Assembly: GCA_049511115.1 (NCBI GenBank)
Contig: JBEKYH010000033.1
Location: forward strand, 1 to 18,993
Direction of reading: 5' to 3'
Length of the DNA stretch: 18,993 nucleotides
From: JBEKYH01 sp049511115
GTDB lineage: Bacteria > Planctomycetota > Phycisphaerae > Tepidisphaerales > Tepidisphaeraceae
Below, piece after piece: positions 1 through 5,760 of this stretch. The first letter of the stretch is position 1. Every line of letters begins with the position of its first letter. A model generated the notes under the pieces. The model did no database searches, was not told the DNA's origin, and was given only the letters and a program-made list of their open reading frames with translations. The position numbers and the translations under genes are program-made.

Positions 1-723
1 AAGCGTCAAGTCCGGCGACACCGCGTGAATAACCTCCCAGCCCCCAAACAGCATCGCCGCGTCCCCGCCGGTCGCGATCACCTCCGGCCAGCGCCCCAGG
101 TCGGTCGCGTAATTCTCGACCATCTCGCGCACCATGCCGCGAATGCTGTGGTAGACCCCCTGGCACATCGCCGCCGCCGTTGAGGCTCCCACCGTTCCCT
201 GGGGAACCTGGAACTCCACCGCCGGCAGCCCTGCGGTCTTTTCGTGCAGCGCCGACAGCATCATCCGCGTCCCCGGCAAAATCGCCCCGCCGAGGAAATC
301 GCCGTTGTCATTGCAAAAATCGAGCGTCACGGCCGTCCCAGCGTCCACCACCACGCACGCCCTTTCGAGCTGCTCAAACGCCGCGGCGATATTGACCACG
401 CGATCGACGCCGGTTTTGGCCGGCTCTTCCGTCAGCACATTGATCGGCAATTCCAACTCCCGCCCCACCCACTGCGGCTTCTGCCCGGTTTCCTTGGTGA
501 CGATTTCCTCAAGAATTTTCTCCACAGGCGCATTAACGCTCGCCACCGCAATGGCCGGCCGAGCCAATGGCGCGATCAGCTTCCACGCCGCCGCGATCGT
601 CTGCGCCAAAATCGCCTGATTGCCCACCGGCACACGCACCACATGCGTCAGTTCCCCCCCCGAAAACACCCCCGCCGCCAGCCGCGAATTCCCCAGGCTC
701 AGCGTCAGCAAATTGATGTCCAT
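1..723 (-). CDS. coaX: Type III pantothenate kinase, C-terminus cut by window edge
   Basis: Reading the minus strand from ATG at 723 gives 241 codons with no stop before the window edge, so only about the last 10-20 residues are missing compared with the roughly 255-residue family. The product would phosphorylate pantothenate in the first step of coenzyme A synthesis. Visible family motifs are TGVDRVVNIAAAFE (pantothenate/dimer region), VVVDAGTAVTLDF (second phosphate motif with its Asp), GDFLGGAILPG, and TGGDA near the C-terminus. The first phosphate motif, normally D-[IV]-G-N-[ST], reads SLGNS here, so its Asp is replaced by Ser. A TATCAT hexamer lies only 6 nt before the ATG, so the transcript may be nearly leaderless. 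The gene is divergent from the response regulator. Family assignment is firm; activity is less certain because of the missing Asp. Confidence 0.88.
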   Translation of the reverse strand, partial: MDINLLTLSLGNSRLAAGVFSGGELTHVVRVPVGNQAILAQTIAAAWKLIAPLARPAIAVASVNAPVEKILEEIVTKETGQKPQWVGRELELPINVLTEEPAKTGVDRVVNIAAAFEQLERACVVVDAGTAVTLDFCNDNGDFLGGAILPGTRMMLSALHEKTAGLPAVEFQVPQGTVGASTAAAMCQGVYHSIRGMVREMVENYATDLGRWPEVIATGGDAAMLFGGWEVIHAVSPDLTL

Positions 724-768
724 TCCCCGATGATACAAGACGGCCGAGGGGCGTGGCTACGCCAGGCA

Positions 769-877
769 AGGACTGAGGACTGAGTGCTGAGGACTGAGAG
801 ACGGAAAAATCCCGCTTTGTCTGTCACCTTGTCTTGTCATCTTCCTCCTCAGTCCTCGGCCCTCAGTCCTCAGTCCT
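769..877. repeat. Long imperfect inverted repeat built of GGACTGA units
   Basis: The arms 769-798 and 848-877 are complementary at 28 of 30 positions and are separated by 49 nt. Each arm is itself made of short direct repeats of the type GAGGACTGAG. It occupies the gap between divergent coaX and the response regulator gene. The loop also carries GTCACCTTGTC, which recurs in inverse orientation after lysC. It could fold as a cruciform or hairpin; its function is unknown. Confidence 0.8.
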
Positions 878-916
878 AAGCGGCCTGCGGCATAGCTACA
901 CCGAAGCAGCGGCGAC

Positions 917-922
917 TATAAT
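917..922 (+). promoter_or_regulatory. Putative -10 element of the two-component operon
   Basis: A perfect TATAAT lies 10 nt before the ATG at 933. Sixteen nt upstream is GCTACA (895-900), which matches only the last three bases of a -35 consensus. If used, transcription would start within a few bases of the start codon, giving a very short leader. lysC shows the same spacing. Confidence 0.5.
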
Positions 923-932
923 GGCCGCGCTC

Positions 933-1607
933 ATGCGAGTCTTGATCGTCGAGGACGACGCCAAAACCGCCGCCTATCTCCGCAAGGGGCTTTGCGAGGA
1001 GGGCTTCATCGTCGATGTCGCCCCCAGCGGCGGCGACGGCCTTTTTCTCGCCCGCTCCGGCCCGTTCGACGCCGTCGTCCTGGACATCATGCTCCCCGGA
1101 ATGGACGGCTGGGAAATGCTCACGAGCCTCCGCCGCGAAGGCTTTGCCACGCCGGTGGTGATCCTGAGCGCGCGCGATGCCGTCGCCGACCGGGTCAGGG
1201 GATTGGAACTGGGCGCGGATGATTATCTCATCAAGCCCTTCGCGTTTTCCGAACTGGTGGCGCGATTGCGATCGGTCCTTCGCCGCGGCCCGACGCGCCG
1301 GCCGGATGTGGCCCAAGTGGCCGACCTGGAAATTGATCTCGTGGCCCATAAGGTCACGCGAGCCGGCCAGAAGCTGGAACTGACGCCCAAGGAATTCGCC
1401 CTTTTGTCGCTCCTCGCCCGCCGGCGCGGGCAGGCCCTCAGCCGCACGGTCATCGCCGAGCAGGTCTGGGATATGAATTTTGACAGCGATACCAATGTCG
1501 TCGATGTGCATATCCGCCGCCTGCGCGTGAAGGTGGATGATCCGTTCGAGCGAAAGCTGATTCACACAGTCCGGGGGGTGGGCTATGTCCTCGACGACGC
1601 TGTCTGA
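933..1607 (+). CDS. OmpR/CusR-family response regulator
   Basis: This 224-residue two-domain regulator is phosphorylated by the adjacent kinase and binds DNA. The receiver domain (about 1-115) has the acidic pocket in VLIVEDDAK, phosphoacceptor Asp51 in VVLDIMLPGMDGW, the switch Ser in LSARDAV, and Lys101 in IKPF. The C-terminal winged helix (about 125-222) shows LTPKEFALLSLLARR, TNVVDVHIRRLR and HTVRGVGYVL, typical of the OmpR class and closest in style to CusR/QseB-like regulators. An in-frame ATG exists at 921, and the frame is open back to 834, but MRVLIVEDD from 933 fits the family N-terminus best and lies 10 nt after a TATAAT box. Its last 23 nt overlap the kinase gene, implying translational coupling. 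The sensed signal cannot be told from the sequence. Confidence 0.93.
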   Translation: MRVLIVEDDAKTAAYLRKGLCEEGFIVDVAPSGGDGLFLARSGPFDAVVLDIMLPGMDGWEMLTSLRREGFATPVVILSARDAVADRVRGLELGADDYLIKPFAFSELVARLRSVLRRGPTRRPDVAQVADLEIDLVAHKVTRAGQKLELTPKEFALLSLLARRRGQALSRTVIAEQVWDMNFDSDTNVVDVHIRRLRVKVDDPFERKLIHTVRGVGYVLDDAV

Positions 1608-3063
1608 ACTTCCCGCCGCCCCGCCGCACCCGCGCCGCAAGCAGCCCATGTCGCTCGCGGGGCGATTGACCCTCACCTACGCCGTCTCGACCGGACTCCT
1701 GCTCCTCGTCGCGGCCGGGCTGATGTACTACCAGCTTGTCGCCAGTCTTCAGCATGAGAATCTCTCTTACCTGAACGAGGAGGTGCGCGAGGTGCGGGCC
1801 GATCTAGGCCAGCCCCTGGCGACGATCCCCGCCATCCGCCGCGAAGTGGATAATGACAGCCCCAGCGAGGGCGATGCTTTCCCCACCTATTTGCGAGTGC
1901 TCACGCCCGATGGGAACACGGTCGCCCAGACGCCCCAGATGGATCAGATGCTCCCCGCCAGCGTATTCCAAAGCGTCCGGGCCGATGACGTTTCGGAAAG
2001 TCCCTCCACCATCGCCCGCGCCAGAGCCGGCCCGCGCCAGCGATTTCAAATTCTCTCCGCCGCCGTCGCGGGATCGGGCGAAAGCCACTTTATCCTGCAA
2101 ATCGGCCTCGATCTCACCGAGGAGGATAAACTCCTTTCGCAATACAGATTGCGCATCTGGGCGATCCTGGTTCCCGCCCTCATCGGTGCGGTCCTGGCCG
2201 GTTACGCGCTGGCCCACAGCGGCTTGCGCCCCCTGCGACAGGTCGTCCGCACCATCCGCCGCGTGCAATCCACGACGCTCGATCAGCGCATCGACCCCGG
2301 CGGTTTTCCCGGCGAACTATCCAAACTCGCCGGGTCGTTTAATGACATGCTTCAACGCATCGAGGATTCATTCGGCCGACTCTCGCGGTTTTCCGCCGAC
2401 ATCGCCCACGAGCTGCGCACGCCGCTGGGATGTATCCGCGGGGAACTCGAAGTCGCCTTGAAAAAACCACGCTCGCCGCAGGAATACCGCGAAGTTCTCG
2501 GCTCATGTCTCGAGGAATCCCTGCGCCTCAGCCACCTGATCGACAGGCTCCTTTTTTTGGCCCGCGCCGAGCGCGAGGAGGCCATGCTGAAACTGGAACA
2601 GGTAAATCTCGGCCGCGAATTGCAAAACGTGCGTGACTTTTACGAAGCCGGCGCCGCCGACCGGGGAATCAGCCTCGCCGTCGAATCCGAGAACGGCGTC
2701 GAGGCTCGCCTGGACCGTACATTGCTGCAAAGCGCCCTGGGAAATCTGCTGGAAAACGCGATCACTCACACCCCCCGCGGCGGGCACGTGACACTATCCG
2801 CCGCGCGCGACAACGGCGACGTTCGCCTCGAAGTCGCCGACACCGGCTGCGGCATTCCCGCCGATCACCTGCCGTTTGTGTTGGATCGCTTTTATCGTCT
2901 CGACAGCGCCCGCGGCCGCGAGGGCGGCCACGCCGGCCTGGGTCTGGCGATCGTCAAAAGCATCGCCACCCTGCACGGCGGAAATGTGCAGATCAGCAGC
3001 GAAGTCGGCCAAGGCACGCGCGTCACCCTGACGCTCCCCGCCCCGATGGAAATCGCCGTGTAG
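1585..3063 (+). CDS. Membrane sensor histidine kinase (HAMP, HisKA, HATPase)
   Basis: A 492-residue inner-membrane kinase, partner of the overlapping response regulator. TM1 is near residues 28-50 (LTYAVSTGLLLLVAAGLMYY). A periplasmic sensor segment of about 140 residues follows, then TM2 near 190-212 (IWAILVPALIGAVLAGYALA). A HAMP-like linker precedes the HisKA domain, where His275 lies in FSADIAHELRTPLG. The ATPase domain shows the N box ALGNLLENAITHTP, G1 box VADTGCGIP, F box DRFYRLD and G2 box GHAGLGLAIVKS. All catalytic boxes are intact. The layout and H-box context resemble heavy-metal sensor kinases of the CusS type, but no metal-efflux gene lies nearby, so the signal is unknown. It ends 5 nt from the convergent oxidoreductase gene, leaving almost no room for a terminator. 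Confidence 0.93.
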   Translation: MSSTTLSELPAAPPHPRRKQPMSLAGRLTLTYAVSTGLLLLVAAGLMYYQLVASLQHENLSYLNEEVREVRADLGQPLATIPAIRREVDNDSPSEGDAFPTYLRVLTPDGNTVAQTPQMDQMLPASVFQSVRADDVSESPSTIARARAGPRQRFQILSAAVAGSGESHFILQIGLDLTEEDKLLSQYRLRIWAILVPALIGAVLAGYALAHSGLRPLRQVVRTIRRVQSTTLDQRIDPGGFPGELSKLAGSFNDMLQRIEDSFGRLSRFSADIAHELRTPLGCIRGELEVALKKPRSPQEYREVLGSCLEESLRLSHLIDRLLFLARAEREEAMLKLEQVNLGRELQNVRDFYEAGAADRGISLAVESENGVEARLDRTLLQSALGNLLENAITHTPRGGHVTLSAARDNGDVRLEVADTGCGIPADHLPFVLDRFYRLDSARGREGGHAGLGLAIVKSIATLHGGNVQISSEVGQGTRVTLTLPAPMEIAV

Positions 3064-3068
3064 TCGCG

Positions 3069-3824
3069 CTACTCCAGCGTATTCCCGCCATTCACCGATA
3101 ACTTCTGCCCGGTAATAAATGCCGCCCCGTCCGAAGCCAGAAACGCCACCGCTTTGGCGACCTCCAACGGGGTCCCCAACCGCTTGAGCGGCACCGCCGC
3201 CGCGTAGTGGTCTTTGTCGCTTTGCGGCACATCCACATGCCGCTCGGTTGGTACCCAGCCCGGCGCGACGAGATTCACCGTGATTCCCCAGGGGGCGAGT
3301 TCCTTCGCCCACGACCGCGTCAATCCAAGCTGCGCCGCCTTGGCCGCGACATACGCCGAAAATCGCGGCAGGCCCGTCTCAAAAACTTCCGACCCGATCT
3401 GAATGATCCGCCCCGCGCGGCGCTGTTTCATCGGCTCGACGACCGCTTGCGTGAGAAGCAGCGGGCTTTTGACGAAGAACTCGAGCTGATCGAGACAGTT
3501 CTGCCAGTTCATTTCCTCAACCGATAAAAACGGCTGCGGCCCGGTGGCATTGATGACGAGAATATCAATCGGCCCAAGTTTCCCCGCCACGGATTCGACC
3601 ATCCGCCGCACTTGCACAGGGTCGCGCACATCCGCCGCAAACGCTTCGGCGCGCGAACCGCCCGCTTTCATCTGCTCCACCACCGCCGCCGCCTTGCCGG
3701 GACTACCGAAATAATTCACCGCGACGGCGGCGCCATCCAAGGCAAGTTCCCGCGCGATCGCCGCCCCCAGCCCGCGAGAAGCGCCGGTCACCAGGGCAAC
3801 GCGATTGGAGAGGGGTTTGTTCAT
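3069..3824 (-). CDS. SDR-family NAD(P)-dependent oxidoreductase (FabG-like)
   Basis: A 251-residue classical short-chain dehydrogenase/reductase. The Rossmann nucleotide-binding motif TGASRGLG is at residues 13-20, the structural motif NAT (usually NAG) is at 92-94, and the catalytic set is Ser145, Tyr158 and Lys162 with normal spacing. The PG-type loop reads LVAPGWVPT and the C-terminal ITGQKLSVNGG is typical of FabG-like members. The likely reaction is NADP-dependent reduction of a keto group or oxidation of an alcohol; the substrate cannot be deduced. No fatty-acid synthesis genes are adjacent, so a fabG name is not justified. The start ATG at 3824 lies in the last unit of a 14-bp tandem repeat that supplies two further upstream ATGs in other frames. 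No clear Shine-Dalgarno site is seen. Confidence 0.92.
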   Translation of the reverse strand: MNKPLSNRVALVTGASRGLGAAIARELALDGAAVAVNYFGSPGKAAAVVEQMKAGGSRAEAFAADVRDPVQVRRMVESVAGKLGPIDILVINATGPQPFLSVEEMNWQNCLDQLEFFVKSPLLLTQAVVEPMKQRRAGRIIQIGSEVFETGLPRFSAYVAAKAAQLGLTRSWAKELAPWGITVNLVAPGWVPTERHVDVPQSDKDHYAAAVPLKRLGTPLEVAKAVAFLASDGAAFITGQKLSVNGGNTLE

Positions 3825-3856
3825 GGGTGTTTGTTCATGAGTGTTTGTTCATGGGT
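3815..3856. repeat. Three tandem 14-bp repeats spanning the SDR start codon
   Basis: Units 3815-3828, 3829-3842 and 3843-3856 read GTTTGTTCATGGGT with one changed base in the middle copy. On the minus strand each unit supplies ATGAACAAA. The two upstream ATGs open five-codon frames (MNKHS and MNKHP) whose TGA stops overlap the next ATG as ATGA. The most downstream ATG starts the SDR gene. Confidence 0.9.
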
Positions 3857-3901
3857 GTTCGCCCGCCATTCTCGGAGTTCGACCACGCAAATCTTCCGAT
3901 G

Positions 3902-4486
3902 TCAAACCAAATCGAAGAAGCTGTCCTTACCGAGATGCGGCACGTATCGCTCCAGGAGTTCAGGAAGCAACTTTCCGCCGGTGAGGTGATGCCAGTTGTC
4001 GATTCTGCCCCTGAAGCACCACCGTTCAGCCGTAAAGGTTCGCTCCGCCTTGTTGGTCAACACAAACCGCATCATCTTCTGGTATCTTGATCGGCTCATC
4101 ATGTGGTCCCTCATCGAATGCGCTTGATCCACCGTCATAGGAGCTATCGCCCGCATAAGCTCAATACTGCGATCAGGTTCGGCATCTGGAAGGTAGATCA
4201 CGATGCTCGCGGGTTCGGTATCGACGATGAAATACTCCAATTGGGTGAACCTGCGAATAGCGGCTATCGCGGATTGTGTCTCCGCCGGCAGGATTTGCGT
4301 GGGCTTTGTCTTCCTGACAAGGACTTGTGCGTCATCAGGCATTTCGTAGATTTCGTAGCCATCTGGCAAACGATCCACGGGTTCGCCCGTCGGCTTGCGG
4401 GCTGCCGAATATGCAGTCTTCCCGCCGCGCAATTTCGCTTGAATAAAATAGACCTCCCCACGACGGTTTCTGTGAGTCAGAGCCAT
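3902..4486 (-). CDS. Conserved hypothetical protein, 194 residues
   Basis: The start is placed at ATG 4486 (MALTHRNRRGEVYF); the frame stays open 14 codons further up, but that part looks unlike a protein N-terminus. No signal peptide or membrane segment is visible. The N-terminal 60 residues are basic and contain VYFIQAKLRGGKTAYSAARK, followed by RLPDGYEIYEMPDDAQVLVRK. The central part contains YFIVDTEPASIVIYLPD, which looks like an alternating beta-strand core. The C-terminal part is rich in Arg, Trp and Phe (FTAERWCFRGRIDNWHHL). I do not recognise a named domain; the style resembles hypothetical proteins common in planctomycetes. It is divergent from the 113-residue gene at 4660. No function is proposed. 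Confidence 0.72.
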   Translation of the reverse strand: MALTHRNRRGEVYFIQAKLRGGKTAYSAARKPTGEPVDRLPDGYEIYEMPDDAQVLVRKTKPTQILPAETQSAIAAIRRFTQLEYFIVDTEPASIVIYLPDAEPDRSIELMRAIAPMTVDQAHSMRDHMMSRSRYQKMMRFVLTNKAERTFTAERWCFRGRIDNWHHLTGGKLLPELLERYVPHLGKDSFFDLV

Positions 4487-4659
4487 GCCAACAAACCTAA
4501 AACTCTCCCAGATGGACTTTGGCCGCATTCATAGGTCTGATCTTATCGCCAAAGCCCTGGAAGACCACCTGTTTTGGCCATTGCGGCACCGCCGGATAAA
4601 GTCGTCGCCAGCATTCTGCAACAACGGTGATTTAGGCGCAGGAATTCGAGATCGAATCT

Positions 4660-5001
4660 ATGCCCCAAGAACTCGTCATTCCCATCGTCGCAAGATATGA
4701 CTCAGAGACGATCCTACATGCCATCGACATGGCGGCGATCGAAATCGGGCTATCGGTCACTCTCCGCGCCGAACTCAAATCCTTCCCCGGCAGCACCCAC
4801 TGGCACGTCAAGCAAGGCCGCCAGCCCGGCACCCTCGAAATCACCTGGTGGCCCAAGGAGAGGAAGATGTGGATCAAGGTTCAGGCCGGCCGGACCGCCC
4901 CTTGGATTGACGAAATCGCGCCCCGCTTAAAACGCAAAATCGAGTCTCACCTTCGCCGCGCCGACCGCCAAAAGAATTGGACAGAGAAGGAACTCCTCTA
5001 A
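4660..5001 (+). CDS. Conserved hypothetical protein, 113 residues
   Basis: A small soluble protein with no signal peptide. The first half (PQELVIPIVARYDSETIL, then MAAIEIGLSVTLRAEL) looks alpha/beta. The middle has PGSTHWHVKQGRQPGTLEIT, then WWPKERKMWIKVQAGR with several Trp residues. The C-terminus is Arg/Lys-rich (RLKRKIESHLRRADRQKNW), suggesting nucleic-acid contact or simply a charged helix. The balanced composition and an HWH-GTLEI-WIKV strand pattern suggest a real gene. It is transcribed divergently from the 194-residue hypothetical across 173 nt. I see no strong Shine-Dalgarno site. I cannot name its function. Confidence 0.65.
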   Translation: MPQELVIPIVARYDSETILHAIDMAAIEIGLSVTLRAELKSFPGSTHWHVKQGRQPGTLEITWWPKERKMWIKVQAGRTAPWIDEIAPRLKRKIESHLRRADRQKNWTEKELL

Positions 5002-5142
5002 GGTGTCACTCCCGCAAAATGCGGTCAGGATTTACAAAATGATAGCCGCTTCAGCAAGTCAGAATCAGACGTGTGTGCCGGCTTTGAGTTCGAAGACCAT
5101 TTGCCAGAGCCGGTCGCTCTCGCCGCGCTCGATCACTTCGAG

Positions 5143-5670
5143 TTATGCAGGAAATAGGTTGAGGTTCTTGAATGTCCGCTTGACGGCAGTGGGAACGATG
5201 ATGCCTTGAAAACCCACTTCGAAAGCGGCTCTGCCGAGGCTTCGGGTCCCGGCCTCGCGGCCAGCGGCGTTCTCGCTCCGCCAATCGCATGGATTCATGG
5301 TTGTCATCGTCACAGCCAAGGCACGGCGCACAAGCGCGTCTGTGAAGTCCAGGACCATATCCATTTGAACTTCGACGGCCACGAGCGTGAGTGGAAGTCT
5401 GGCGGCGGGGTCGAAACCGAAAACACCAGGCAATCCCAATGATTCCGCGATGGCGCCTTCAACGGTCCCGGCCAGGTAGACTATCGCGAAGGTCTTGGGG
5501 CCGTTCCATCTTCCACCCGCCTTTTGACTTCCCTCTCCGGTAAGGAGATCCCGTGCATTGGCGTATGTGGGGTCACAGGCGCGGTACAAAATGCCCCGAA
5601 ATGGGATAGCGTGGGTCAAAACGCGTTGAAGCGCGGTAACATGGATTTTGTGGTTGGGATGAGCGTACAT
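5143..5670 (-). CDS. RES-domain protein (NAD-degrading toxin family)
   Basis: About 175 residues from ATG 5670, which has a GGTGG 10 nt upstream; a GTG at 5697 in the same frame is an alternative. The RES domain fills nearly the whole protein: FRGILYRACDPTYANARDLL with the conserved Arg, GEGSQKAGGRWN, the helix AIVYLAGTVEGAIAES with its Glu, and the end GFQGIIVPTAVKRTFKNLNLFPA. In characterised RES toxins (for example MbcT) the domain destroys NAD+, and an Xre/MbcA-type antitoxin is encoded beside it. No such antitoxin is visible here on either side. The gene is divergent from the primase-helicase-nuclease gene. After the TAA stop the same frame stays open for 25 codons to a TGA at 5065, including VIERGESDRLWQMVFELKAG, so the stop may have arisen within a longer protein. 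Confidence 0.85.
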   Translation of the reverse strand: MYAHPNHKIHVTALQRVLTHAIPFRGILYRACDPTYANARDLLTGEGSQKAGGRWNGPKTFAIVYLAGTVEGAIAESLGLPGVFGFDPAARLPLTLVAVEVQMDMVLDFTDALVRRALAVTMTTMNPCDWRSENAAGREAGTRSLGRAAFEVGFQGIIVPTAVKRTFKNLNLFPA

Positions 5671-5675
5671 ATACA

Positions 5676-5742
5676 GTTTTCCACCAACGTTGCTCACGAG
5701 TCGAGGAAAACCGAAACGTACCCCATGAGCTATCCAAGCTCA
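5676..5742. promoter_or_regulatory. Operator-like inverted repeats between RES and TOTE-like genes
   Basis: Two inverted repeats occupy the short divergent intergenic region. GTTTTCC (5676-5682) pairs with GGAAAAC (5705-5711) across 22 nt. TGAGCT (5726-5731) pairs with AGCTCA (5737-5742) across 5 nt, ending 18 nt before the ATG at 5761. The second has the size of a dimeric repressor site. No repressor gene is seen nearby. Function is inferred only from position and symmetry. Confidence 0.4.
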
Positions 5743-5760
5743 ACGATCATGCATTGAAAA

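Noticed and set aside
244..783. Plus-strand frame opposite coaX
   Set aside because: Composition is Arg/His/Pro-rich as expected of an antisense frame, while the minus strand gives clear pantothenate kinase motifs.
876..1676. Long minus-strand open frame opposite the response regulator
   Set aside because: It mirrors the coding sequence of a clear two-component regulator and has no protein-like motifs; a GC-rich codon shadow.
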